A stretch of DNA of 64,000 bases from Liolophura sinensis (GCF_032854445.1 NC_088302.1:7125338-7189337); one strand, 5' to 3'. Shown: positions 1 to 14,311, counted from the stretch's first letter. The notes: generated from the sequence alone by a model not told the origin. Program-made: numbers and translations.

Positions 1-227
1 TTCAAATCATGAACATATTACCAAGTGCTTAAATGTGACTCATGTCTGAGGCTGATGGTCTTTTTTTCCACGAGGTCTCTTGTTCAAATCCAAATTCTGC
101 TATGTCGACTCCTGAGTCTTTCAGAATCCATGTGTCTTATCGGATGTCTGATGTTTTTAGCTGGTCTTTCCTTTTTTTTTGCAACCATCGACTTGATCGT
201 CGTGGAATAATTTATCAATAATATATG
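1..227. other. Intergenic, no feature seen
   Basis: AT-rich sequence with short homopolymer runs. The 61-codon open frame in it has no recognisable features and is probably chance. Confidence 0.5.
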
Positions 228-1756
228 CTATCCAAAAAAAGAAACGCATAACCCGGTTTTTTGCGGAGGTGATGCAGTCTTTTCAATTATGCATAACTAA
301 ATAAGAATTGCTATTCTGCAAATATTTTTTTACACAGATTAAGGAAGGGTCCATATCTAGACAACAAGGCCATCAACTTGAGGTAAGACACTCACAATGA
401 GTCTCCCACTTGAGTGGAATGTCAGTATCTGTTGTGACCACCACGGGCACGAATAACAGTTCTGACACGCCTTGTCATGGACTGGATGAGACGCTGGATA
501 GAGGCCTGGGGAATGTTCTGCCACTCCTCCTGCAAACATGCAACTTGCTCTTGAAGCGTTTGGGGTTGAGGTTGACGTTGGCGTAGACGTCGATCAAGTT
601 CATCCTACAGATGCTCAATTGGGTTAAGATCCGGGGAACTGGACGGCCAGGGTAGCACATTTACATTGTTTTCGGCGAGGGAGTCCCTTGTGACATGTGC
701 CGTGTGCGGTCTGGGGTTGTCCTGCTGGAACAACTCCCGCTGAACGTCAATGACAGGTAAGAGGTGTGGCTGCAGGATGGTGTCTCGGTAGCGTACGGCC
801 GTAAGATTTCCCTGAACGTGGACAAGATTTGTACGACCAGTATACGATATTGCTGCCCACATCATCACACTCCTTCCACCAAATCTGTCCACTTGGTGTA
901 CGCAGTTAGGGGCATAACGTTCGTGAGCACGTCTGTAAACCCGGTTTCTACCATCACGTCTCTGCAATAGGAATCTGGACTCATCACTGAACCAAATGCG
1001 TCGCCAGCTGCGTAGATTCCATGCAGTCACGTTGTTACACCATCGGAGGCGATTGGCGCGATGGTGAGGACACAGCACGATCCCAACATAGGGCCTCCTG
1101 GCTCTCAGTCAATGTTCCCTCAGCCTGTTCCACACTGTCTGACCTGATATCCTCCTCAGTCCCAGTATGCTGGCTGCTGTGCTTTCAGCTGTAGCACAAC
1201 GGTCACGCAAATGGAGGACCTTTATGTAGCGATTTTGGGCTGCTGTAGTGACACGTGGTCGACCTGAACGCCGACGGTCATTTATTGTCCCAGTATTGTT
1301 GTAGCGGGCAGCAAGCCGTGAAATCGTGCTCTGGCTGACGTGTAGACGCCTAGAAATGGACGATTGGGACTCTCCAGCTTGAAGTCTTCCAATGGCAATA
1401 TTTCTTGTGACAGTGTCAAGACGTGGCATGTTGAATCAGCTTGAAAACACCACTTGAAAGACGCCGATTTCCGGCCCGAAGTTGCGGTTTTATAGTCACA
1501 CACTGCATGCTTTCCATGCGTAAGTTCGGCGTGTAAGACTGCACGTGATGCAGTGTGGTGCTGTATTTTTTATTTCTTCCAAAAACGGCCTCCAAACTCA
1601 ACATTTTCAACCAAGAAATGTTTTGAGGAATAAAATGTGTGCTAACTGTGACTATTAACAATATTAAAACACATTTTGCTCATGAAATGAAGACAAAATG
1701 TATTTATTTCATTTTAAAATGAAACAAAACACCTATGCGTTTCTTTTTTTGGATAG
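228..1756 (-). mobile_element. Tc1/mariner DNA transposon, about 1.53 kb, inactivated
   Basis: The ends are near-perfect inverted repeats of about 23 bp: CTATCCAAAAAAAGAAACGC at the left and its complement ending at 1756 (GCGTTTC, T-run, GGATAG). The right end is followed by TA, as expected for Tc1 target duplication. The left flank now reads TG, probably one mutated base. The element carries one transposase frame on the - strand. Length, repeat ends and protein all fit the Tc1 group. It is an ordinary DNA transposon and cannot encode a full protein because of two in-frame stops. Confidence 0.93.
422..1429 (-). pseudogene. Tc1-like transposase (DD34E), two premature stops
   Basis: The frame runs from an ATG at 1427-1429 to TGA at 422-424, about 335 codons, normal for Tc1 transposases. 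The N-terminal third has two helix-turn-helix segments (SISRRLHVSQSTISRLAARY) separated by a GRPR AT-hook-like motif. The catalytic acids are D in WFSDESRF, D in FQQDNPRPH and E in SPDLNPIEH; 34 residues separate the last two, so it is DD34E. The C-terminus RARGGHNRY is typical. Two in-frame stops break it: a TGA after NRLREH (1109-1111, likely a decayed CGA) and a TAG just after the last catalytic acid (605-607). No frameshift is seen, so decay looks modest. Confidence 0.92.
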
Positions 1757-2648
1757 TATATGTAACCATCCAAAAGATTTGTTTGTACTTTAAATCTGCC
1801 AATACTAAAAGGCAAAAACCACTCTAAAATGAAATATATATCAGCTGAAAGACCATTAAAACATCCAGCTAAATGTCCAGCTAAATAGTTGGATTTATTT
1901 TTTTTTTCAGAATTTTTCTAACCGAGTAAAACTGTGTTAAACGATCAGATTCTACGTTGGTCTGTTGCCACCCAGACGGTATCAATTACGTCACATCTAT
2001 ACTTTTTGCCTAAATTCATTTCAAGATCAAATCAGCGAATGCATTCATAGATCTGTATGTATATGCATGATGAAACGTAGCAGTCTAATGTGTGTTAAGT
2101 AGCTAACATTTTATGTGATGACAATCGTCCCATTGTGGTCAGAAAAGGCCACCATAGAATAAAGTATTCAAATGCATTTTACTACGCTAAATAAGTTGTA
2201 AAAAAAGTAAATTCAACTATTTTCCTGGACATGTTTTAATGGTAGTTCATCTGATACATACTACATTTTAGTGTTTTCTTTGCCTTTAACGAAAGGCGTG
2301 GACACATTTTCATCCAGACATCGGCACTCAAGAAGCTATTTTAAACTGTTTGGTTAATAGTTGGTTTTTCGTGAATTGTCCGTTCGTTCGTTTATGCGTT
2401 CATCCATTTGACAAGAAACTCCCAGGCCTAAATTTTCGGACAAAGTCGTTTACTCCATAACAAACAGTCTATATATAGACACAGAAGTTAAGCTAAAATG
2501 TTAACAGATTGTGGGCATAACAATATGATATATGACAAAAGAGATGGAAAAATACAATATGCAATGAACAAGATTAAAGTTAAACTTCAGAATACGGAAT
2601 ATACGTATACAACAAGTATGTAAATAAGAGCTGCCAAAGTTTGCACTT
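1757..2648. other. Intergenic, no gene seen
   Basis: AT-rich, with no sustained open frame, repeat family or clear regulatory motif. Confidence 0.5.
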
Positions 2649-2660
2649 AAAATGTTAAAA

Positions 2661-2915
2661 GGGGGCCTCCGTGGCTCAGTTGGTTAGCGCGCTAGCGTAG
2701 CATAATGACCCAGGAGTCTCTCACCAACGGGGTCGCTGTGAGTTCAAGTCCAGCTCATGCTGGCTTCCTCTCCGGCCGTACGTGGGAAGGTCTGCAGCAA
2801 CCTGTGGATGGACGTGGGTTTCCCCCGGGCTCTGTCCGGTTTCAACCCACCATATTGCTGGCCGCAAGTGAAATATTCTTGAGTACGGCGTAAAACACCA
2901 ATCAAATAAATAAAT
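2661..2915 (+). mobile_element. Full-length tRNA-derived SINE with 12-bp target duplication
   Basis: The head (GGCCTCCGTGGCTCAGTTGG) has an A-box-like TGGCTCAGTTGG and a B-box-like GAGTTCAAGTCC, the marks of an RNA polymerase III promoter derived from a tRNA. The body contains the shared CGTACGTGGGAAGGTCTG segment and ends in GGCGTAAAACACCAATC plus AAATAAAT repeats. It is flanked by the perfect duplication AAAATGTTAAAA at 2649-2660 and 2916-2927, which shows insertion by retrotransposition. This is the best reference copy of the family in the window; the other copies are mostly 5'-truncated. Confidence 0.93.
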
Positions 2916-2929
2916 AAAATGTTAAAATG

Positions 2930-5230
2930 GTGTAACGCTAAATGTATATAACACTAGGATATAGAAATGGTCATTTAATATGTTGGACATCTTAATGTGA
3001 GTTATGTCGAAGGAAAATTCCGTTTTTCGTTGTATAGCGCGTGCTGCAGGGAGGTCATTCGATGTTACATACTAATTTATTGACTATACATAATGACCGT
3101 TAAAAAAATTATGCCATCAAGAGCTAAACAAGAAACCATCAAGTATATGGTAAAACAGCTTGACTCCACCTTCATTTTATAGAGTGAATATTAAAGGAAA
3201 AGGCTGTATTTTTACAGCCACATATATCACATTTTTAATAATTTTCTTACTATATATTAATTACTTTGTGAATCTAAAATGCCACGCGCTAAATACAACA
3301 ACTCAAAATATAAAGCAAAAGAAAACTCCCCATCCAACTAGGATGAAAATGCTCAGTTTGATCCGCCAGGACTCATTATGTGTGATGAGATCAACTGCTG
3401 AAGTAACTCAGCTGATATCGATAACATAAACCTAAGGGCCAAGAAATCCTTCACTAATTTATTATATGTAACCACCAGAGATTCGGGGATTTACCAAGGA
3501 AGGCCTCCAAAGAAACATCTTTAAAATTTGGATTATTTGATCGGTTGGACCACTTTGAACAGTCATGTTACAGTAAATACAGAATTTTTAATCACTTGAA
3601 TTTTGTTGTCATTACTATAATTACACATAATTAATCAACCCGAAATCCTAGCATGAGCTTAAAAAGGCCATGTATCCAAGAATTATGGGAAACAAACTGA
3701 CCAGTGCTAATCCAATCGAATTTTTGCTATTATTTTAGAATAGTCCAAACCATTACCCTTGGCAAAATATCGTGTTAAGGTTCAAAAGAAATAATAAAGC
3801 TCCCAAAGTTATCCACAGTTTAGAATCAGTTCAACACTATATATAGTACAGGTGCGAGTCTGTTATATATTTACTGAAATGTTATGTATGTTTAGCTATT
3901 GTTGGTAAACTGAGACAATTTGATATGACTGGCGAAGATGGATATTTTGCCTTTTAAAATAATACACAGACAAAATGCAAATGGGCATGTGGAAGACCAT
4001 TGATATATTGTGTGTGTCTCTCAATACGAGGCTAGGGCTACAAGCACACATGTACATCGGCTTATGTTCAAGTACAGACAGTGCATTGATAGATACCCCA
4101 CCCAGACGTGTAACTGGTCACAATTCCTTTTTTGTTCTCTACATTATCACTTATATTTATGTGGAAGTTGATTAGATAATAACCGGGTTTTCTCTTTTCC
4201 ATCACAACGGCTGTACGAGTCCAAGGGGTACTGTCCATTATTCTCTTGCAATAAATGAATACTACGTCACCAGAGTGCCCACAAAACGTCATCGAAAAGG
4301 CACGAATGAACAACTGACTACACAGCTGGAGAACGAATGACTACATGTACATGTAAATGTGTGTCTCATGCAGTAATACACCAAATATCCCCTCTCGTAT
4401 TGTTTTCACGATATGCAAACTATGTCAGTTACACTCGTGAATGATATGATCTCAGATCTAAAGCGTTTAAATGTAATACATACTTAGCTTAACATATATG
4501 AGTTATGGCCATACCTAGTAATGACAACCTAGACTACATATCTAAGTAAGCATTACAGAAATATGTAAATTATTAATTCGTATTATTTCCTGTTCTCCGC
4601 AGTGTTTTCTTTCCACTGTAGTAGACTGGCGTTGGGATGAAATACTCGTGCATTTCTAGTGATTTTGGTTTATTTCAAGTAAATGTCTGATAGTGTTTAA
4701 TTAGTTTAGGCTTGCATGTTCTGAAACCTTTATATCTGGGTGGCTAATTATTGTTATGTACTGGATTTTCCTCTCTGTTGTTACAGTATTCCTCCTCTTG
4801 TGCGGACGCCTAGGCCCTACGTGCGGCCGATGCGTAAGTCTAGGCCCTATGTGCGGCTGATACAGATTGCTGCGAGAAGGTCAATGAAAACATATGATAC
4901 TGAAGACACAAAAGTTCATACATTCCATACGTTGACTCATAACCGTAGCAAAGTATAGGTGAAGACACTGCGTAGCTGGCTGTAGTGTATAAGCATTACA
5001 ATTGTGGTATGTTGTTAATAAACCGATTACTTTAAAACGCTTTACTTGCAGCAAACAATTCTGTCAATAGATTAGCACAGCATGTAGCAATCAGCTTGGT
5101 GACTTATATAATGTGGGGCTTGATTGTATAACACAGAATCGGGTTACCCCCATAGGTCTATTGTTGACACTTTCTGCCTCCAAGATGATTGTTTAAACGG
5201 GAATTAACATGCCCTAGACTGCACAGAAGT
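2930..5230. other. Intergenic, upstream of beta-tubulin gene 1
   Basis: No gene is supported. A short two-copy repeat (TAGGCCCTAYGTGCGGC) lies at about 4809-4859. Several 60-90 codon open frames show no domain or splice context. Confidence 0.5.
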
Positions 5231-5253
5231 TCACTATGGCAATATCCTTCCGC
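5231..5253 (+). promoter_or_regulatory. Upstream element shared with tubulin gene 3 (X-box-like)
   Basis: TCACTATGGCAATATCCTTC lies 121 bases before the TATA box. Gene 3 has almost the same sequence at 55038-55060, and gene 2 has a looser match at 16391-16409. The surrounding DNA is otherwise unrelated, so the match suggests a conserved control site. The TTCACT-AT-GGCAAT core resembles the two half sites of an RFX X-box with mismatches. RFX binding is inferred. Confidence 0.55.
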
Positions 5254-5351
5254 TACCCACAAGTCGTCAGCGACTTATGGGTATAACTATTATAACTATT
5301 TCTCGCCTCGGCTGTATCGAATGTAACCAAGTGAGCTTCGGTTGAACAGAA

Positions 5352-5358
5352 TATAAGC
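5352..5358 (+). promoter_or_regulatory. TATA box of beta-tubulin gene 1
   Basis: TATAAGC lies 93 bases before the ATG. The other two tubulin genes have a TATA box at the same distance (94 and 96 bases). Confidence 0.65.
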
Positions 5359-5444
5359 ATGTTGTACCTAGTGCTTGAATCATCAAAGCATCTCCTCCCG
5401 TTTTTACATCAACTGCCAGACGGTTTACCTATGCCCCCGACACC

Positions 5445-7598
<2,154 letters not shown>

Positions 7599-8195
7599 AT
7601 ATATTGACCTATCAACTCCTACAACGACAACGAATCCCGGATATGATTTTGACAATAACTTCATCACTATACCATACTTGTCGCCCATGATGTAATCTAA
7701 TGAATTTCACTTTATTTATAAACTCTAGAATTGTTTACAAATTTAATAGATGCGTTCATGTCATATCAAAAAATTTCCCGCTCTCGTGGAGGAGAGCGTC
7801 AAGCATTTGTCATGCCGTATTGCTACATTTCGTGTGACGTAATTCTGTTCATCAAACATTTTTGACAGTCATTTGTTCTGTTCAGCATAATGCCCTTAGG
7901 AGAGACTTGTGAGTCTTAAGCGCACATGACACATGAAGGAAAAGATGGCCAAAGCGAGTAATTTTCTTTTTCATGATGTCAGTTAATGAAAACAGGTTAC
8001 AGCCATCTCAACTGAAATTGCAAGAGATTTATTTTTATCAGTTTAGGACCTTCCAAAAAATCAATGAATTGTCTTTTTCGTATTGATTATCAACTTGTAG
8101 AGAATACATGCATAACTGAAGGCTGTCTTTAAAATAGTATAGAATGACAGTACTGCAGCGTTTGGAAAATGCCTTTCAGTGCGATATATGAATGG

Positions 8196-8201
8196 AATAA
8201 A
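8196..8201 (+). terminator. Candidate polyadenylation signal, tubulin gene 1
   Basis: AATAAA 598 bases after the stop is the first clear signal downstream. The region 7599-8195 is presumed 3' UTR and shows no other feature. Confidence 0.5.
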
Positions 8202-8680
8202 GATGAAATGAGGAATTCATATTACTTTTTGACTTATTGGACGAAATTAATAATTGGTGTTGTAACTGGACAATGTTATTAACTGTTAAGATATTTTGAG
8301 TTGTTTAACTCTGCCACACACAAGACGGCTTCTGTGTAATTATGATGCCATATCAAGATCTCATCATGCGATCCCACTCTTCCGTAGGTCGAATGAAAAA
8401 AAAACGTTTCAGTGCGTGTATTTTAACTCCCATATACACATTACAGACGTAGCTAATGGCATATCCCGAGTGTCGGAGTGCAAAAATAGTTAAAGAAATG
8501 TTAAGGTAAATGTTACGGGTGGTATTTCATTATGTACATGTATTGTGCTCGGGTTTTGCATACATGGAAAACACAAGAAGGATGTTCCATTGTTGACGTC
8601 ATGTGTGTTAATTACCGCGCGTTATCAAAAACATGACATCCACAACCGTTTTTGTATTAGAATTTCTGTCAAGATAATTA
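8202..8680. other. Intergenic, no gene seen
   Basis: AT-rich. One palindromic CRE site (TGACGTCA) lies at 8594-8601. Confidence 0.45.
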
Positions 8681-8950
8681 AGTCCCAACCACAGTATACT
8701 GACACCAAAAATGACGCACCGTTCAGTCACAATACACTGACAACAGATCAAACCCAGCACTCAGTCACAGTGTACATACACCAGGCTAAACGCCCCCCCC
8801 CCCCCAACCCGTCACAGTGTACTGACACCAGAATAGATGCACCCCCAGTTACAGTGTACTGACACCAAACTACACGCAGCACCGAGTCACAGTGTACGGA
8901 CACCAGAATAGATGCACCCCCAGTCACAGTGTACGGACACCAGACAACAC
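8681..8950 (+). repeat. Tandem array with GTCACAGTGTACTGACACCA core
   Basis: About seven diverged copies of a unit of roughly 40 bases, each with the core GTCACAGTGTACTGACACCA, some followed by AGATGCACCCCCA. A C-homopolymer of about 14 bases interrupts it near 8792. Open frames on both strands here are by-products of the repeat. A stray related unit lies near 20178-20199. Confidence 0.8.
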
Positions 8951-9226
8951 GGTCACTCAGCTGTGAAGCCGGGGACAAACACTATAGTCAATTTCTTTTA
9001 GCCGTTAGAATACTTTTCCTAATTCATGATGTTGAAGTTCATAAGCATGCATCCCTCACCAAGAATTAACTTGGTGGATATGAGTGGATATCATACATTG
9101 TTTTTATAACAAACTTTCCTAACAGCCGACTCTAAAACCATACTGCCGTGTGATCATATACTATAAGAGATTAAATAAAACTCATTTATCAGCTATCGAG
9201 CGAAAAAATCCGTGTACTTTTCACCT

Positions 9227-9296
9227 GGCGTATATAATACAAGTGAAATATTCTTAAGCTGACGTAAAACACTAACGAAATAACCAAGCAAATACA
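9227..9296 (+). mobile_element. SINE 3' fragment, decayed
   Basis: AAGTGAAATATTCTTAAG followed by a GACGTAAAACACTAACGAAAT tail matches the end of the main SINE family. The 5' part is missing. Confidence 0.7.
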
Positions 9297-10200
9297 GTTA
9301 ATGTAACTGGGTTTATTACAGTAACTATTGTATTGACAGAAATGATTGTACTTCTAATTGTTTTATCAAAACAACAAACAAAAAATACTTTCTTAGTTTT
9401 GCCAAACTCTGTACATAAAAATTGTTTGGAAATTTGAAAGCATAAATTTTAAGACGTACAGGCGCAAAAGTTCCGTATTTCAAATTAGATACAAATATTT
9501 CACAAAAACAACAACAAAACTTTCTTAATTTTTCCAATTTATTTATCCACTTTTGAATGAGCATACATAAAAAATGTTCTGAAGTTGGAACGCACCAATT
9601 TAGGAGGGATATATGAGCATACATATACATAAAAAATCTTTTGTAACATGAATGCACAAATTTAAAGAGTTATCTGTCAAGAATAACGTTTGGTACTGGG
9701 TGTGACTCAGTTTAATTTGATGATGGATATGACGTGATGTAAACACAGAAAGTCTCATCTGGAAACCAGCTATACAAGTGTGCCGAAACACTTGCTTCCC
9801 AAAGATTTAGCCGAAAAAATGTGGTCAGTTTTAATTACACATATTATTTACATCCATTTATTGCTTGTTTGCAGAAAGAGAGGAAATTTCAGGATAAAAA
9901 TGTTTCCCAATTACACCAACGCCAGCAAACTTGTATGACTGGCAGCATTTCATCAGAAAGAGTTAAGTATTTTTGTTTTACTTTTATTGTCGCCTGTTTT
10001 ACTTGTTTTTGTTGAATGTATGTGATGCCATAGTTAATTATCACTTATAAAACTCAATAGCATGACTTCAACAGATTTCATTCCCTTACTAACTATGAAA
10101 TGCAATGAACCATGTTATGAAGTTGACATTTCTGGATATATAAAAGGTACAAAAATATAAAAATGCACTAATGCGTCGGTTAGGCAAATAATTTCGAGAG
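9297..10200. other. Intergenic, no gene seen
   Basis: AT-rich, with short open frames on both strands (up to 110 codons) rich in F, K and Y, as expected from base composition. Confidence 0.45.
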
Positions 10201-10248
10201 TCGAGAAAAATCAACCCTTTCGTCCAGCCTGCCGATGACACACCAGCT

Positions 10249-10600
10249 TTACCAGACTCCATATAGGACGTTGATGCCTTGGTCACAGCAAACAACGCCC
10301 TTGTATGCGACCTTGTACTGCCAGTAATTCACCTGCGGGATTCGAACGTGTGCTGGTCCCAACCACTGGACATCCATGTTAATGCCCTCTGTGGGATCCA
10401 GCCCCACAGCCACCCATATGTCCCCAGAGCGCACGACCAAGTGCTGGGGGTTTCCATCCGGATGTGTGTTGGCCGACCACCGCAGGTTAGATGGCGGCAT
10501 CAAACGTGCCGGCCAACACAATCTTTATAGCCTCGAACAATCTTGCAATGGGCCCAGTTACGATATAGATCCTGTTGTTCAATTGCTTCTTTCTGAAAGA
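10249..10600 (-). pseudogene. Unidentified coding-like fragment
   Basis: On the - strand, 10249-10518 reads as well-mixed protein with no stop: it contains NPQHLVVRSGDIWVAVGLD and PAHVRIPQVNYWQYKVAYKG. The stretch just upstream reads plausibly in another frame (IYIVTGPIARLFEAIKIVLA), suggesting a single frameshift near 10500. A possible splice acceptor (TTTCTTTCAG) lies at about 10593-10602. GC content is higher than in the flanks. I do not recognise the family. It could be a decayed exon, a retrocopy or part of a transposon protein. No neighbouring exon was found. Confidence 0.4.
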
Positions 10601-10680
10601 AATGAAAGACACTAAACTTCAGCATCATAGCTGATAGGAGAAAACAATGCTATGAATGTATTTTTAAAACCAACTTATAT

Positions 10681-10842
10681 TTCCCGGCCGTACGTGGGAA
10701 GGTCTGTCACCAATCTGCGGATGATCGCGGGTTATCCCTGGGTTCTGCCCGGTTTCCACCAACCATAATGCTGGCCGCCGTCGTATAAGTGAAATATTCT
10801 TTAGTACGGCGTAAAACACCAATCAAATCAAATCAAATCAAC
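10681..10842 (+). mobile_element. SINE, 5'-truncated
   Basis: Starts at CCGGCCGTACGTGGGAAGG and runs to GGCGTAAAACACCAATC with an AAATC-repeat tail. It matches the body and 3' half of the copy at 2661. Confidence 0.88.
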
Positions 10843-10920
10843 CAATTATATTTCAAAAAATATGTCCTCAATTTCTAGATCATAATTTTGAGTTCCCAAA
10901 ATTGATGTTCTATGTGAAGT

Positions 10921-11277
10921 ATAGTGCACAATGGCCGACACAAACGAAGAGTACAGTGCACAATGTTCGACACAAACAAAGAGTACAGTAAACAATGGTC
11001 GACACAACCGAGGAGTACAGTAAACAATGGCCGACGCAAACGAGGAGTACAGTGCATAATGGCTGACACAAACGAAGATTACACTGCACAATGGTCGACA
11101 CAAACGAAAAGAACAGTGCACAATGGTCGACACCAACGAGGTGTACAGTGCACAATGGCCAACACAAACGAGGAGTACAGTGCACAATGCTCGACACAAA
11201 CGAGGAGTACAGTGCACAGTGGTCGACACAAACAAGAAGTACAGTGCACAATGGCCGACACAAACGAAGACTATAAA
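10921..11277 (+). repeat. 32-bp tandem array, about 11 copies
   Basis: The unit is 32 bases, built on GTGCACAATGGCCGACACA then AACGAGGAGTACA. Successive ATGs are exactly 32 bases apart (10931, 10963 and so on). Because 32 is not a multiple of three, open frames appear in several frames on both strands (up to 186 codons); these are repeat artefacts. Copies differ at a few sites, so the array is not brand new. Confidence 0.93.
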
Positions 11278-11289
11278 CAGAGAAAGTCT

Positions 11290-11945
11290 TACATGTGAGA
11301 TGAAAATTTCCCCGTCAAGTTTGACGATGACTGGGACAAGAGCTTTGGATGTCATCTCGTTGGTTATACATGTATACATATTGTCTCTGTTGTTATCTGA
11401 AGTCAAAATGTGTGTATTTAGTTTTAGCCAGAAGCAATAATAGAGCCGTCAACATATATGTAATAGAATATAAACAGACAGGGTTATTGATTATGTTATG
11501 TAATGGGTCAGTGATCATGCTGTGGCTTTACGTTAGGATGTTTGTCAGGTACTGAACCTGGCAATACGGGAGTTTCGTGTTCGAACTTTTTTATCGCTGA
11601 AGGTAAAAAAAAGTTCTAGTGTATCATGTGACCTGTCAAAAATGTTAGGCAACTGTTCCGGAACCTCGTTTATTATAACATGAGCGTCTGAAAAAAGTAT
11701 GAAAAGAAATTTAGACTTTTAGAGAAAATTGATTAGCTGAACGTTTGTGAACTTGAGTATTTCCTAAAGGAAACAGGTGTCATTTGTGTCTCTGGAACAG
11801 GGTGAGACAAGTGATCGGTGAATTATTGTTAACAAAGTTTGTCTAACAATTTTTACAAGTCACATGACATAAGAGGACTGTTTTTGCCTTCACGACAAAA
11901 GAGTTCGAACTCGATAATCCCCTATTGACGGTGCTTTACTGCAGA
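11290..11945. other. Intergenic, no gene seen
   Basis: AT-rich, with no supported gene or repeat. Confidence 0.45.
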
Positions 11946-12046
11946 CAATCAGGTTTCCTTCACCCTTCAACCTGACCGCCGTCATATAAGTGAACAATTG
12001 TTGACTACGTTGTGACTTACAAATCTGATCAAATGGATAAATCAAA
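11946..12046 (+). mobile_element. Decayed SINE 3' fragment
   Basis: A GACCGCCGTCATATAAGTGAA block followed by a degenerate tail matches the main SINE family loosely. Confidence 0.5.
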
Positions 12047-12084
12047 AGTTTATCAGATAACTGCCGGTGGTTTATTCCAGACAT

Positions 12085-12135
12085 ATTTTTCTTATTATCA
12101 TTGTCGTTAAACCCCAAGCACTCACTCACTCACTT
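12085..12135 (+). mobile_element. Second SINE family, 3' tail
   Basis: TTGTCGTTAAACCCCAAGCACTCACTCACTCAC is a different SINE tail from the GGCGTAAAACACC family; it recurs in variant form at 12660 and 22896. Only the tail is recognisable. Confidence 0.5.
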
Positions 12136-14157
12136 ATTCTCATTGTATTCTCATTTTTCACCTCAGCGTGTGTAGATATGGCCATAGCAAAAATATATTT
12201 TTGTCTTTATTCCTTGTGGTTGTTTTTTTTTTAAATTATTTTTTCCTTGTCACGTGGCACATTCTTAATCACTATCACCTTCTATGACATCAGAACTGAT
12301 CGTCGTCTCTTGTCGCTTGGCTATTTTCTTACCCAATGCAGCCTGAAGGGCTGTTTCAAGGCAAAATAAAAATTTTGTTGAAAATTTTTTCAGTTATTAA
12401 CGGTCAGTTTAAATCACCTCTATGGAACGGCTATGACTTTCAACAATAAATCTTGATATAAAAGACGTTCTGATTCACATGGTTGCTTCATTAGTCCGAG
12501 ACCGAATGTAAAGTGTAGGCATGTTGGACTTTCTTGATTTTCATTTGTCTGACGTCTTTTTTTTTAATTTTACTTAGTTTATGGTGAAAATATGTCGTTT
12601 CAAATAAAAAACAGGTTCGGTGAAAAGAAACATTTTACACAGATTTTCTCACTCCTGAATATCTCTGCCTACATCGCCACGGTATGGCTGAAATATTGCC
12701 GATGTGGCGTTAAGCCATAATCATTCATTCATTCTCTGCCTACAGCCTACCATATTTTCCTCCTTATTTTATAGTTTGGATACAATGGGTTAATACTGAG
12801 AAAACTTTAAAGTGGACTAAGCTTTCCAGTCTCCTGACTTGACCGTCCTCAGTGGTATCGTTGTGGCTTTCCTGGCTTCTGTACATGCCACGACAAGAGG
12901 GAAATTCAGAATAGACTGATACGAGAAGAATTTGCTCGCTAATACAATTTTTTCTTACGCCTAAGCTTAATTCGAATAAATTAGCAAAAACTAATCGTCA
13001 TTAAATACAAAAGATTGCATGATCAGCTTACTTTGTTTGGTTTTTGGCCGCTCCTGTAGATTCATCGTAAGTCTGGACACCTTTACGGGACACTTTACTG
13101 CAAGGTAGATGGCAACATGAATTATACTGTGGTTAAACCTCACAAATGTCAGAAATAATTTCAACCCTAGCTTTTTTGTTCTTGTCGGTAAAGGTAATTT
13201 ATGGGAATAGCGTAATTGTAAATGACAAAAAATAAAAATACTCTAGATGATGATATAAAAAATGAAAGCTAACATGTATCTTCAACTTCTCCCCAGGAAC
13301 ATGAAACCTTCATTGGTTTACTTATATTTTGTTGTTGATGAAGATCATATCAGGAATAATAAATCGATATTGTGTAATTCGGATTACATTCACAGGGAGG
13401 TGAAAAAATATCTAGGGCGACACGGCTGGACTGCAAAACTTGCTGAAAGTCTTGTGTATCTACTGTAAGGTTTTCTGACAAATAAACACGGAAATAACGA
13501 AAAATCGAGCAAGGTGCTGCAAGTGTTCCAAATTGTTCTACAGGTATACATGCACTGATATCTATGTTTTGTAGAAACAGGGAAAGCTGTTTTTACCACA
13601 ACACCATCAATGTGTTTTTAGTTCTGATGACATCTTTTAATAACAGATTAAGAATAGATTAAGATAGGCCTAAATGATCTATTTGTGTTGCTTACAACTA
13701 TAGCCATGTTTCAAATTAATGACTTACATGTTTATGTAATAGACCATATTAAAACGAATGTATACAGGTAAGCCAACTTTCATCTTTTTCGCTTCTTCAT
13801 GCCAATATAAACTCTGATATATGCAACGATAAACCCCATAACAACCACCGTGCCCAGTCGTTTTGGAGTGAAAAGGTACAACTTTGTTGGTAGGCATGCA
13901 CGAACATATTGTAAAGTGGACATGAAAATATTGCAAACAAAAGAATGTAAAGTATATTGCGAAACAGACATGGAAATCACAAGTAATATACAGTTATCTA
14001 CAGTGTGACATAATCAGAAGAAAACAAAATATTTCCTTTAGTATATTTAAAGATCCCTTAACATCTAGAGTGATGTGTATACAGCGAAAAACAATACGTG
14101 TACAAGCACGTTCCATGACTTTTATTAGCATGTTTACAACATTGTATTATTCAAATA
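12136..14157. other. Intergenic, with one short SINE tail
   Basis: No gene supported. A tail of the second SINE family (GCTGAAATATTGCCGATGTG) lies at about 12676-12735 and ends in CATTCATTCATTC. Confidence 0.5.
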
Positions 14158-14311
14158 GTATCCAAGGGAAGGTCTGACAGCAACCTGTGAATGGTCGTTG
14201 GTTACTCCCGAGCTCTGCCCGATATCCTCCCAACATAATGCTGACCTCCGTCGTATAGGTGAAATATTCTTGAGTAGGGCGTAAAACACCGATCAAATAT
14301 ATAAAAAATAT
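14158..14311 (+). mobile_element. SINE, 5'-truncated
   Basis: Runs from AAGGGAAGGTCTGACAGCAA to a GGCGTAAAACACCGATCAAAT tail, with several substitutions from the copy at 2661. Confidence 0.85.

Noticed and set aside
2661-2760. Possible tRNA gene
   Set aside because: The A- and B-box-like parts belong to the SINE head; the sequence continues into the SINE body and tail and has a target duplication.
10846-11406. 186-codon open frame on the - strand with CALY/FVCV repeats
   Set aside because: It reads through the 32-bp tandem array; repeat period and frame explain it.
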